The notes: a model not told the origin generated them from the letters alone. Shown: positions 43,617-52,374, counted from the first letter of the stretch. The stretch: DNA of 64,000 nucleotides from Chengkuizengella marina (GCF_009910845.1 NZ_SIJB01000032.1:1-64000), one strand, 5' to 3'. Translations and numbers: made by a program.

Positions 43617-45290
43617 ATGATTCAAAATACAAAGTGTGAATGCGGGCATCAAAATCCAGTGAATACAGTACTTTGTGAATCTTGTGGAAAACCTTTAATA
43701 GAAGATCAAAGTATGGAAACATTGGAAATGCGTTATGATGGTGCTGTTCGCCGGTCTCAACGTGAAAATAAAACAATCATTGACCGTGTCTGGAGCTTTT
43801 TTTCTTCTGTTAAAGTAGCGATATATTTAATATTTTTCACGCTTTGTGGAGCGTCTTTAGGGACGATATACCCACAAGAAAGCACTTTTATCAATATAGA
43901 TCCCTCCACATACTATCCTGAGACGTATGGAACGATGGGTTCAATTTATTATATGTTAGGTCTTTCACATACTTATGAAACATGGTGGTTTAAACTGCTT
44001 TTAATTATGATTGGCACGTCGTTAGTTATTTGTAGTTTAGATCGAGTATTGCCCTTATATAGAGCTTTGAATAAACAAAAAATTCGAAAACATGATCAAT
44101 TTATAAGAAGACAGAAAGTGGTCTATACTGGAGATATTAAGGAAATACAAAATGAAAAAGATGCTGAGCTTTGGGTAAATGAGTTTTCAGGTATTTTAAA
44201 GAAAAAATTTTATCGTGTCACAACAGACGGAAGATCATTATTAGCAGAAAAAAATAGATTTAGTCGATGGGGACCTTATATTAATCATATCGGACTCATC
44301 ATATTTTTATTAGCCGTTTTGTTACGGTTAATCGTATCGCCATGGTATATGGAAGAATATATATCCGTTTTGGACGGAGAAATTGAACAAATTCCAGGAA
44401 CTAATTATTATGTAGAAAATGAAAGGTTTATCGTTGAGTTTTATTCTGAAGATGAGTTATCTGAAAAAACAGTTGAAAAAGGGAAAATCATACCTAAATT
44501 GTTTGCAACAGAAGCTGTGTTATATGAATGTGTAAAAAACTGTAATGATCCTATAAAAGACCCTGTTTTGGAGGAAGTGAAAAAGCACTCCATTCAAGTA
44601 AACGAACCATTAGAATACGAAGGGTTATTAATTTATCAAATGGGTTATGAAGAAACACCTATATTAAATTCAGTAAACGCTACCTTGAAAAATAGAGAAT
44701 CTAATGAGGAATATGGTCAATTTATTCTAGAAATGGACAATCCCAAATCAACATATGAAGTAGGAGATTATCAGCTAGAACTCATTGGTTATTACCCAGA
44801 TTTCACGTTTATTAATGGTGAAGCTGGTACAAAATCTTCTAAACCTAATACACCTGCTTTTATTTTTTCTATTCATGGACCAGGAATGCCAGATAAAGGG
44901 GAGATTAATATGTATTTTCCTCTTCCGCAGCATAAGGTAACCTATCAAGAGGATCAAATTAATATAGCAGCCGGTAGCACGTTGGTAATTGATGTAGAAT
45001 CGATGCAAGATGTTGACTTCTCATTATATACTAGTTTTTTAAGTGCGAGAAAAGATACAATATTGCCCATGATTTGGATTGGTCTTTCCATCTCAATGAT
45101 TGGATTGATTTTAGGGTTTTACTGGAATCATCGGAGAATTTGGCTTAAATTTAATAAAAATCAATTGCTGTTAGGTGCACATTCTAATAAAAATTGGTTT
45201 GGATTAAGGAAAGAAGTGGCTCAAGCTTTGCACAAATCTGGTATAGAAGTAGAAGCTAAATCACTAGAAAATGAGGTGAAAGACAGTTGA
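43617..45290 (+). CDS. resB: Cytochrome c biogenesis protein ResB with N-terminal zinc ribbon
   Basis: 557 residues. Residues 5-23 hold a zinc-ribbon-like CxC...CxxC pattern (CECGHQNPVNTVLCESCG), an addition not found in the B. subtilis protein. Then come the ResB helices (SVKVAIYLIFFTLCGASLGT, a helix near WWFKLLLIMIGTSLVICSL, NHIGLIIFLLAVLLRLI), a large extracytoplasmic domain and a final helix. With ResC it delivers heme to apocytochrome c. It overlaps resC by four bases. Confidence 0.95.
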   Translation: MIQNTKCECGHQNPVNTVLCESCGKPLIEDQSMETLEMRYDGAVRRSQRENKTIIDRVWSFFSSVKVAIYLIFFTLCGASLGTIYPQESTFINIDPSTYYPETYGTMGSIYYMLGLSHTYETWWFKLLLIMIGTSLVICSLDRVLPLYRALNKQKIRKHDQFIRRQKVVYTGDIKEIQNEKDAELWVNEFSGILKKKFYRVTTDGRSLLAEKNRFSRWGPYINHIGLIIFLLAVLLRLIVSPWYMEEYISVLDGEIEQIPGTNYYVENERFIVEFYSEDELSEKTVEKGKIIPKLFATEAVLYECVKNCNDPIKDPVLEEVKKHSIQVNEPLEYEGLLIYQMGYEETPILNSVNATLKNRESNEEYGQFILEMDNPKSTYEVGDYQLELIGYYPDFTFINGEAGTKSSKPNTPAFIFSIHGPGMPDKGEINMYFPLPQHKVTYQEDQINIAAGSTLVIDVESMQDVDFSLYTSFLSARKDTILPMIWIGLSISMIGLILGFYWNHRRIWLKFNKNQLLLGAHSNKNWFGLRKEVAQALHKSGIEVEAKSLENEVKDS

Positions 45291-46555
45291 GTTTAGAACA
45301 GATTAGTAATACGGCTCTAATTGCTGCATTTTTTATTTATATTATTGCATTTTTTATGTTTGTTATATCAATTACAGGGAAAAAATGGAGTAATCGAGAT
45401 CCAGAAGCTCATATGAAACGTTGGAGTAGATTTGCATTTGGAGTTACAGTTCTAGGAATTGCATCTCAAATCATTTATTTTATTACAAGATGGATTTACT
45501 CTGGACATATTCCAAATGCTAACATGTTTGAGTTTATGACTCTTTTGTCTATGATGATTATTGTAGGTTTTATAATCATCTATATCATTTATCGCTCAGC
45601 TGGTACAGGAGTATTCGCACTTCCAGTTGCATTTATAGTACAAGCTTATGCTATGGTTTTTCCATGGGAAGCAGAACCTTTAATTCCTGCATTGCAAGAC
45701 AATTGGCTTAAAATTCACGTCACAACTGCTGCTCTTGGAGAAGCTTTTTTTGCTGTAGGATTCGCTACAGGGTTAATGTATTTAATAAGAACAGTAAATT
45801 TCTCAGGCACTTCAAAAAAAGAACGTCGATCCATAAAAGGTGTGGAATTCACCATTTTTGTTATCCTTGTTGTAGTAGGATTTATCGGTTCAGTTTTCCT
45901 TTTTAATGGTATGGATTATCATGCAGAATTTTCAAAGGACGTCATTGTACCTGCAGAAGAATCAGAGTTAGAATTAGAGCAAGTGACTACAGAAAATGTG
46001 GAATATACGCTGCCTCCAATTGTAAAACCGTACAACAGTGAAATAGTATCAATGGATTCTTACTTTGGAATTCAAAAACCTTTATTCGAAGCACCATTTT
46101 GGATGCAGGGCGTAAATGCAGGGCGTAAATTAAATACAGTGGTTTGGGCATTTATTATAGGTACATTGCTTTATTATACTTTGAGGTTAATTTTACGAAA
46201 ACCGATAGGTGCAAGTATACAACCTATATTAAATGATTTAGACCCAGATGATTTAGATGAAATTAGTTACCGTTCCATTGCACTCGGCTTCCCAATCTTT
46301 ACTTTAGGAGCTTTAATATTTGCTATGATTTGGGCGCACATTGCGTGGGAAAGATTTTGGGGTTGGGATCCAAAGGAAGTATGGGCATTAATTGTATGGT
46401 TATTTTATAGTGTATATCTACACTTACGTTTATCTCGTGGCTGGCAGGGTTCAAAATCTTCTTGGTTATCCGTCATCGGATTTTTAATTGTGATGTTTAC
46501 GTTAGTGGGAGTTAATTTAGTTATAGCTGGATTACATTCTTACGCAGGAGTATAA
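45287..46555 (+). CDS. resC: Cytochrome c biogenesis protein ResC (CcsB/CcsA type)
   Basis: 422 residues with about eight helices. The tryptophan-rich heme-handling motif is AHIAWERFWGWDPKEVWALI; heme-ligand histidines occur in IKIHVTTAALGE-like positions (LKIHVTTAAL) and LVIAGLHSYAGV. It forms the system II heme export and ligation machine with ResB. The ATG overlaps resB by four bases. Confidence 0.95.
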   Translation: MSLEQISNTALIAAFFIYIIAFFMFVISITGKKWSNRDPEAHMKRWSRFAFGVTVLGIASQIIYFITRWIYSGHIPNANMFEFMTLLSMMIIVGFIIIYIIYRSAGTGVFALPVAFIVQAYAMVFPWEAEPLIPALQDNWLKIHVTTAALGEAFFAVGFATGLMYLIRTVNFSGTSKKERRSIKGVEFTIFVILVVVGFIGSVFLFNGMDYHAEFSKDVIVPAEESELELEQVTTENVEYTLPPIVKPYNSEIVSMDSYFGIQKPLFEAPFWMQGVNAGRKLNTVVWAFIIGTLLYYTLRLILRKPIGASIQPILNDLDPDDLDEISYRSIALGFPIFTLGALIFAMIWAHIAWERFWGWDPKEVWALIVWLFYSVYLHLRLSRGWQGSKSSWLSVIGFLIVMFTLVGVNLVIAGLHSYAGV

Positions 46556-46684
46556 TATATATATCCGAAACAACTTTAATAACAAACACCTAGTGTGCAC
46601 AGAAGTGTAAACAGCTTAGAATCTCGCCAATTCGTGGTTAAATATATGTAAAGGTTATTTTTATTGATTGGAGTTGAAAATAAG

Positions 46685-47398
46685 ATGTCAGAAAAAAGTG
46701 TAATTTTGGTAGTAGATGATGAAGAAAGAATACGTAGACTTCTTCGTATGTATCTTGAAAAAGAAGGTTGTGTTGTTGACGAAGCAGAGGATGGGGAAAC
46801 TGCTTTAGAAATGGCACTTGAAAAGGATTATGATTTAATTCTGTTAGATTTGATGCTTCCAGGCATAGATGGAATTGAGGTTTGTGAGAAACTTAGAATT
46901 CAAAAAGCAACTCCTGTCATCATGTTAACCGCAAAAGGAGAAGAGGCAAATCGAGTGCAAGGTTTTGAGGTAGGTACAGATGATTATGTAGTTAAACCAT
47001 TCAGTCCGAGAGAAGTTATTTACCGTGTTAAAGCGATTTTACGACGCTCCTCTGCGACTGCTTACCTAACAAGTGAAGATAGTTCAAGTAATAATATTGT
47101 TTTTCCAAATTTAATCATCGAACATGATGCTCATCGTGTCACTGCTAACGGACAAATTATTAGTTTAACACCAAAAGAATATGAACTATTACATTACTTA
47201 GCTTCATCTCCAGACAAAGTGTATTCTCGTGAAGAATTATTAAAAGATGTTTGGAATTATGAGTTTTTTGGTGATCTAAGAACCGTGGATACACATGTTA
47301 AAAGACTTAGAGAAAAATTAAATAAAGTTTCACCTGAAGCAGCTTCCATGATTCATACTGTTTGGGGAGTAGGGTACAAACTAGAGGTGCCAAAATAA
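46685..47398 (+). CDS. resD: Response regulator of aerobic/anaerobic respiration
   Basis: 237 residues from ATG 46685. The OmpR-family receiver has the phospho-aspartate D55 in LILLDLMLPGIDG, with K in VVKPFSPRE. The C-terminal winged helix is typical (YELLHYLASSPDKVYSREEL, TVDTHVKRLREKLNK). In Bacillus, ResD activates cytochrome and anaerobic genes. The 129 bp gap after resC implies an additional promoter. It is separated from resE by one base. Confidence 0.95.
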   Translation: MSEKSVILVVDDEERIRRLLRMYLEKEGCVVDEAEDGETALEMALEKDYDLILLDLMLPGIDGIEVCEKLRIQKATPVIMLTAKGEEANRVQGFEVGTDDYVVKPFSPREVIYRVKAILRRSSATAYLTSEDSSSNNIVFPNLIIEHDAHRVTANGQIISLTPKEYELLHYLASSPDKVYSREELLKDVWNYEFFGDLRTVDTHVKRLREKLNKVSPEAASMIHTVWGVGYKLEVPK

Positions 47399-47399
47399 A

Positions 47400-48824
47400 G
47401 TGAATATTTGGAAAAGTGTAGTAGGTAAACTGTGGATTACGATTATCCTCCTAGTTGCTTTTGTAATCACATTTTTAGGTTTGTTTTTATTAGTATATAT
47501 TGATGTGAATTTTGATAAAAATTCACAGGAAATTAGTTGGTTATTTGTATACACAGGAATTATTGGATTTTTGTTAACAACTTTTTTTGCATTTTTCTTA
47601 TTTACGAAAATTACTCAGCCTCTATTACAATTAAAAAAAGCAACAGATTCCATTACTGTTGGAGAATATAATACTCGTGTTGAGATTCGCTCCTCTGATG
47701 AAATTGGACAGTTGGCTAATAGATTTAATCATATGGCAGAAAAGCTGGAACAAACCATTAGAGATTTAAATCATGAAAAAGAGCAATTAGGTAGTATTCT
47801 TCGAAGTATGACCGATGTGGTTATCACTTTTGATGCCGAGGGTACTATTTTATTAGCAAATCCACAAGGTGAGAAACTTATAAAGCATTGGGCTGCTATT
47901 TCTTGGGAAGATGGTCCAGAAATTGCTTTAAATCATACTCCAGAACCCCTTCAACCTTTATTTCAATCTGTAGTATCAAACAATAAAGAGTTGACGTCGA
48001 AGTTATATGTTCTAAATGATGTATGGTCAGTTGTGATTACCCCTCTTTATGCTCAAGATATGGTACGTGGTGCCGTTGCCGTATTGCGTAATGTTACTGA
48101 AGAGGATCGTTTAGAAAAATTACGTAAAGATTTTGTAGCCAATGTGTCTCATGAATTAAGAACTCCACTATCGATGTTGCAAGGGTATAGTGAAGCACTA
48201 TTAGATGATATTGCAGGTTCCATTGATGAAAGAAAGGAACTTGCACAGATTATTTTGGATGAATCTTTACGTATGAGCAGACTAGTTAAAGACTTATTAG
48301 ACTTGGCTAAAATGGAAACCGGGCATATTGATTTGAATTGTGACCGGGTGAACATGACAACATTAATTAGCAGAGTTATCCGTAAATTTTCTGCATTAGC
48401 TAATGAACATCATGGAGTAATTATAAAACAAAACATAGATAAAGAAGATTTATGGATAGAATGTGGTGATGAAGATAGATTAGAGCAAGTTTTAACTAAT
48501 TTATTAGATAATGCATTAAGGCACACACCAAAAGGAGCCTTTATATTTATTCGTGCTCATTATAAAGTGAATGAAGATGCTGTAAATGTAGAAATAGAAG
48601 ATCAAGGAGAAGGGATCCCAAACGTGGATTTACCTTATATATTTGATAGGTTTTATAAAGCAGATAAAGCAAGAACACGTATTTCTAAAGGTGGTACTGG
48701 TTTAGGTCTGTCCATTGTAAAAAATATTGTAGAATCACATGATGGTATGATAGAAGCTAAGAGTATTGTTGGAGAAGGCACTACTTTTTCATTTGTGATT
48801 CCATGTAATAGAACAAGTGAGTAG
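47400..48824 (+). CDS. resE: Sensor histidine kinase of the Res system
   Basis: 474 residues from GTG 47400. Two helices (about 12-35 and 47-69) flank a very short extracytoplasmic loop; then HAMP (KITQPLLQLKKATDSITVGE), PAS (MTDVVITFDAEGTILLANPQ), HisKA with H251 in NVSHELRTPLSML, and the ATPase domain (NLLDNALRHTP, IEDQGEGIP, GGTGLGLSIVK). The short loop suggests intracellular sensing through PAS, as for B. subtilis ResE. A terminator follows. Confidence 0.95.
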   Translation: MNIWKSVVGKLWITIILLVAFVITFLGLFLLVYIDVNFDKNSQEISWLFVYTGIIGFLLTTFFAFFLFTKITQPLLQLKKATDSITVGEYNTRVEIRSSDEIGQLANRFNHMAEKLEQTIRDLNHEKEQLGSILRSMTDVVITFDAEGTILLANPQGEKLIKHWAAISWEDGPEIALNHTPEPLQPLFQSVVSNNKELTSKLYVLNDVWSVVITPLYAQDMVRGAVAVLRNVTEEDRLEKLRKDFVANVSHELRTPLSMLQGYSEALLDDIAGSIDERKELAQIILDESLRMSRLVKDLLDLAKMETGHIDLNCDRVNMTTLISRVIRKFSALANEHHGVIIKQNIDKEDLWIECGDEDRLEQVLTNLLDNALRHTPKGAFIFIRAHYKVNEDAVNVEIEDQGEGIPNVDLPYIFDRFYKADKARTRISKGGTGLGLSIVKNIVESHDGMIEAKSIVGEGTTFSFVIPCNRTSE

Positions 48825-48849
48825 AATGTGATATTTATTAAAATCAAGA

Positions 48850-48891
48850 GCTTTACTTTTAACATAACTTAAAGGTAAAGCGCTTTTTTTC
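48850..48891 (+). terminator. Terminator after resE
   Basis: A 13-bp stem, GCTTTACTTTTAA / TTAAAGGTAAAGC (48850-48862 and 48869-48881), with one G-U pair, then CGC and a T-run. Confidence 0.85.
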
Positions 48892-48920
48892 TAAAACATT
48901 TTTAGAAAGGTTGTAGATCT

Positions 48921-50531
48921 ATGGAAATAGATTATTTATATCATCCTTATCCATCACAAAGAATGACAGTATTTGCAAAGAGGGGAATGGTTGCAACATC
49001 ACAACCGATTGCTGCACAAGCTGGTTTAGATATTTTAAAAAAGGGAGGCAACGCTATTGATGCAGCTATTGCTACTGCTGCTTGTTTAACTGTTGTTGAA
49101 CCAACATCAAATGGTATTGGTGGGGATGCTTTTGCTTTAGTATGGAACAAGGGAGAATTACATGGGCTTAATGCAAGTGGTCCTGCCCCAAAGAAGATAT
49201 CAATTGATGCTGTAAAAGAAAAGGGATATAGAACTATGCCTGATTATGGGTGGTTACCAGTAACAGTACCAGGAGCACCTAGTGCATGGGCAAATCTATC
49301 AAATCAGTTTGGTAAGCTTTCTCTAAAAGAAGTATTAGAACCAGCCATTTATTACGCAGAGAATGGGTATCCTATCTCTCCTGTTTTAGGTCAGTATTGG
49401 CAAATAGCATACAATAAATATAAAAAGAACCTCATTGGTCCTGAATTTAAACCTTGGTTTGATACTTTTGCACCTAATGGAAGGGCACCAAAAATAGGCG
49501 AAATGTGGGGATCTATAGGGCATGCAGAGACACTTAGATCCATAGCTGAAACAAATGGTGAAAGTTTTTACAGAGGGGAATTAGCACAAAAAATAATATC
49601 ATTTTCAAATTCAAATGGGGGTTTTCTTTCTGAGGAAGATTTAGGAGAATATCATGCAGAATGGGTAAAACCAATTTCCATAAACTACCGTGGATATGAT
49701 GTGTGGGAGATGCCTCCAAATGGACAAGGAATTGTTACCTTAATGGCTCTGAATACTTTAAAAGATTTTTCGTTTGCAGAAAAGGAAAGTGTAGATACAT
49801 ATCATAAACAAATTGAAGCAATGAAGTTGGCTTTTTCTGAAGGGAAAAAATATATAACAGATTCTAATCATATGACAACTACAGTAAAACAACTGTTATC
49901 AGAAGAATATGGAGATCAACATGCGAAATTAATTAGTAATCGTGCGTTAGTTCCTGAGTTAGAAGCAACTGGTAAAGGTGGGACTGTTTATCTTGCAACA
50001 GCAGATGACCAAGGAAATATGGTTTCTTTTATCCAAAGTAATTATAGTGGTTTTGGTTCAGGTTTGGTCGTTCCTGGTACAGGGATAGCACTGCAAAACC
50101 GTGGTTCTGATTTTTCATTGGACCAAAGTCATGAGAACAGTTTACAACCAGGTAAAAGAACGTATCATACGATTATTCCAGGATTTATTACAAAAGGTAA
50201 TGAAGCGATAGGACCTTTTGGTGTTATGGGTGCATATATGCAGCCTCAGGGGCATTTACAAGTTGTAATGAATATGATTGATTTTAATTTAAATCCACAA
50301 TCTGCCCTTGATGCACCTAGATGGAGGTGGGTGGAAGGAAAAAGAATTAAAGTTGAACATAACTTTCCGCATCATATTGCAAAACAATTAGCTTCCAGAG
50401 GACACCAAATAGAAATGACCCTAGACCAAGGAGGATTTGGTCGAGGCCAAATCATATGTCGAGACTTACAAACTGGAGTTCTTTCAGGGGGGACAGAATC
50501 GCGAACGGATGGTGCGATTTCAGCGTATTAG
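48921..50531 (+). CDS. Gamma-glutamyltransferase family protein (YwrD-like)
   Basis: 536 residues of the Ntn-hydrolase GGT family. The autocleavage nucleophile is T355 in GKGGTVYLATADDQG, giving a large and a small subunit. Other motifs are GGNAIDAAIATAACLTVVEP, TSNGIGGDAFALVW, GQGIVTLMALNTL and QNRGSDF. No signal peptide is present, as in the YwrD branch, so a cytoplasmic enzyme acting on a gamma-glutamyl or related amide is more likely than secreted glutathione breakdown. The ribosome site AAAGG precedes ATG 48921. It lies between the res operon and the IS island. Confidence 0.9.
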   Translation: MEIDYLYHPYPSQRMTVFAKRGMVATSQPIAAQAGLDILKKGGNAIDAAIATAACLTVVEPTSNGIGGDAFALVWNKGELHGLNASGPAPKKISIDAVKEKGYRTMPDYGWLPVTVPGAPSAWANLSNQFGKLSLKEVLEPAIYYAENGYPISPVLGQYWQIAYNKYKKNLIGPEFKPWFDTFAPNGRAPKIGEMWGSIGHAETLRSIAETNGESFYRGELAQKIISFSNSNGGFLSEEDLGEYHAEWVKPISINYRGYDVWEMPPNGQGIVTLMALNTLKDFSFAEKESVDTYHKQIEAMKLAFSEGKKYITDSNHMTTTVKQLLSEEYGDQHAKLISNRALVPELEATGKGGTVYLATADDQGNMVSFIQSNYSGFGSGLVVPGTGIALQNRGSDFSLDQSHENSLQPGKRTYHTIIPGFITKGNEAIGPFGVMGAYMQPQGHLQVVMNMIDFNLNPQSALDAPRWRWVEGKRIKVEHNFPHHIAKQLASRGHQIEMTLDQGGFGRGQIICRDLQTGVLSGGTESRTDGAISAY

Positions 50532-50558
50532 ATCTACTTAGTCTTAAGTAGATCTAAT
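50527..50558. repeat. Perfect 32-base inverted repeat over the gamma-glutamyltransferase stop codon
   Basis: Arms ATTAGATCTACTTA (50527-50540) and TAAGTAGATCTAAT (50545-50558) flank a four-base loop; the stop codon TAG lies in the left arm. No T-run follows, so it may stabilise the mRNA 3' end or act as a protein-binding site, while termination happens at 50681. Confidence 0.85.
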
Positions 50559-50573
50559 ATAAGCTGGTGTGAT

Positions 50574-50654
50574 TTTAAAACAAAGTTGTAGCGTTTATAA
50601 AAAAGATGAATCGTTTAAAACAAAAGTTAAAGCGTTTAAAATAAAGTTGCACCG
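50574..50654. repeat. Four degenerate 20-21 bp tandem repeats
   Basis: Units start at 50574, 50594, 50614 and 50635 and follow the pattern TTTAAAACAAAGTTGTAGCG, each ending in CG. Unit 2 is the most diverged. They are preceded by AGCTGGTGTGATTT. Similar sequence recurs at the other side of the island (53836). No coding frame spans them. Confidence 0.75.
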
Positions 50655-50680
50655 AAATATTATATTGAAACAGTTTGATC

Positions 50681-50717
50681 AAAACTTATGAATTAGAATG
50701 TGATTCATGAGTTTTTT
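50681..50717 (+). terminator. Terminator before the IS110 element
   Basis: Stem AAAACTTATGAAT / ATTCATGAGTTTT (50681-50693 and 50703-50715) with one G-U pair, a nine-base loop and six T. It would stop transcripts from the gamma-glutamyltransferase gene before they enter the insertion sequence. Confidence 0.8.
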
Positions 50718-50745
50718 GACTTTCATATTAGACAAAAGGGCCAGT

Positions 50746-50970
50746 TCGTATTATGAGGTTAGCCAGTTATATTTCTGGTTGACCTCATATTTTTATTGGT
50801 CTTATTCTTTAGGTAGCCGGGGTAGAACGTAAGGGCCAGTGGGACTTGATCTCGTCCGCAAAACTGTTCACCCTCTACTTGTAGAAACATGTGTGAGGCT
50901 GGTTGGGACGTAGATCTCGTATAACAAGCGAAGAAATGACACTACAAGGGAAATTAGAGGTACCGGCAAT
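50746..50970 (+). ncRNA. Predicted IS110 bridge RNA
   Basis: From the 5' end: a 15-bp hairpin (50752-50766 with 50775-50789, two G-U pairs). Then a first internal-loop domain closed by GTAGA/TCTAC (50822-50826, 50874-50878). Then a second closed by CTTGTAG/CTACAAG (50878-50884, 50942-50948). Each domain contains a copy of the same motif: GGGACTTGATCTCGT (from 50841) and GGGACGTAGATCTCGT (from 50905). In the first (target) domain the bases before and after this motif match the left and right flanks of the element. The second would be the donor loop; a short match GCGAA to TTCGT at the left end is weak. Ends are approximate. The bridge RNA class is established for IS110; this instance is inferred. 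Confidence 0.75.
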
Positions 50971-50995
50971 GAGATAGTGAGAGGGAGTGTTAAGC

Positions 50996-52189
50996 ATGGA
51001 TCCAGTCATTGGTCTGGATATTGCAAAAGGAGAAAGCCAAGTTCAAGCCTTTTTACAAAGGAAACATCCATACAAAAAGAGTTTTAAATTTGAACATCAT
51101 TTAGAGGGTCTAGATGTATTTTACAAGTTTTATAAAGAGATAGAAGCAGAGACTGGAAAGGATCCGGTTGTCATTTTTGAGTCTACAGGTCATTATCATG
51201 AACCTATCGTGCAATTCCTTGAAAGGGAAAAGATCGTCTATATCATGGTGAATCCTATTATTTCTCATGGAGCTAAAAAATCGAGTATGCGGAAGGTCAA
51301 GACAGATGCTATTGATGCTTCCCATTTATGTGAGCTGTACTATAAAGAGGATTTAGAACCTTATCATAAGAAGAGTATTCAAGTTTTGAATCTACGTAAT
51401 TTAACTAGGATGCACGATGCGATAACTAGCTCTTATGTGCAGATGAAGTTACAATTTCTAGCTACTTTAGATCAAGTATTTCCAGAGTACAAGAAAGTGT
51501 TTAGCGATACGTATTCTAGGGTTTCTTTAAGGACATTATATTTGTTTCCTACTGCAGAAAAGGTGTTAAACAAAGATGTTAATGACTTGGCTGAGGAAAT
51601 GAAAGGGAATTGTCAAAAGAGGTCTTATAAATGGGCATTAAAAAAGGCTGAAGGGTTAAAGGAGGCTGCTTTAAAGGATCCTTTTCAAAAGAATCTTTAT
51701 GACAGCAACTTAGTCAGTCTAAAAATGTATATTAATCTTTTATTAGAATATCAGGCGCATTTATCAAAGTTAAAAGACGAGATAGATACTTTAGCAAATG
51801 AAATAGAAGATTACCATATCATTCGTTCTATCCCCGGAGTAGGAGATAAGATTGCGGCAACAATCATCTCCGAAATTGGGGAAATAGAACGCTTTTCGCA
51901 TCCGAAAAAACTAGTAGCCTTTGCAGGTATAGATCCAAGGGTTCATGAATCAGGCAAGTTTAAAGCAACATATAACCGAATAACTAAAAGAGGTTCAAGT
52001 AGACTACGGCAAATATTATATAGTGCTGTATTATGTGGTTTAAGGAATTCTCGAAATAGTAAACTAATAGCATTTTATCAGAAAAAGCGAGAAGAAGGTA
52101 AACCACACAAAGTTGCCATGATTGCTTGTGCAAATAAGCTCACTCAATGGATTTTCTACATTTTAAAACGTAAAGAGGATTTTAGATAA
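50996..52189 (+). CDS. IS110 family transposase (DEDD recombinase)
   Basis: 397 residues from ATG 50996, set by GAGGGAGTG. The RuvC-like N-terminal domain has D8 (VIGLDIAKGE), E62 (VIFESTGHYHEP), D104 and D107 (KTDAIDASHL). The C-terminal Tnp domain (Transposase_20) has SIPGVGDKIAATIISEIGEI, FAGIDPRVHESG and the serine S334 in KRGSSRLRQIL, matching the catalytic serine of the family. A coiled coil lies between them (about 240-272). Together with the bridge RNA it should catalyse excision and site-guided insertion. The frame is intact and all catalytic residues are present, so it may be active. Confidence 0.95.
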   Translation: MDPVIGLDIAKGESQVQAFLQRKHPYKKSFKFEHHLEGLDVFYKFYKEIEAETGKDPVVIFESTGHYHEPIVQFLEREKIVYIMVNPIISHGAKKSSMRKVKTDAIDASHLCELYYKEDLEPYHKKSIQVLNLRNLTRMHDAITSSYVQMKLQFLATLDQVFPEYKKVFSDTYSRVSLRTLYLFPTAEKVLNKDVNDLAEEMKGNCQKRSYKWALKKAEGLKEAALKDPFQKNLYDSNLVSLKMYINLLLEYQAHLSKLKDEIDTLANEIEDYHIIRSIPGVGDKIAATIISEIGEIERFSHPKKLVAFAGIDPRVHESGKFKATYNRITKRGSSRLRQILYSAVLCGLRNSRNSKLIAFYQKKREEGKPHKVAMIACANKLTQWIFYILKRKEDFR

Positions 52190-52374
52190 ATATTTACTAA
52201 AAGACCATGATCTTCCAACAGTTTTAGGAAGGTCTATTTGGTATGATAAAAATTATTATAACACGGAAATTTATTTATTTTTAAATTAATTCTTGACCTC
52301 CTAGTAGCTGGTATTGTGAAACAACAATCTTTTTTGATTTATAGTGCGAACAGGGTGCTAAAGTAATAAAATTA

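Larger units (their letters stand above)
50746..52216 (+). mobile_element. IS110-family insertion sequence with legible target-site match
   Basis: A DEDD transposase gene is preceded by about 250 bases of structured noncoding DNA and followed by only about 27 bases. The boundaries come from matches between the predicted bridge RNA and the flanks. AAGGGCCAGT occurs just outside the left end (50736-50745) and in the RNA (50831-50840). AACAGTTTT just outside the right end (52217-52225) is the reverse complement of RNA bases 50860-50868. The element is therefore about 1.47 kb, normal for IS110. There are no terminal inverted repeats or target duplications, as expected for the family. Exact cut positions are uncertain by about three bases because both junctions contain CCA. 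Confidence 0.85.

Noticed and set aside
52201-52235. AGACC...GGTCT hairpin at the right end of the IS element read as a host terminator
   Set aside because: Its two halves fall on opposite sides of the inferred right junction (about 52216), so it is more likely created by the insertion.
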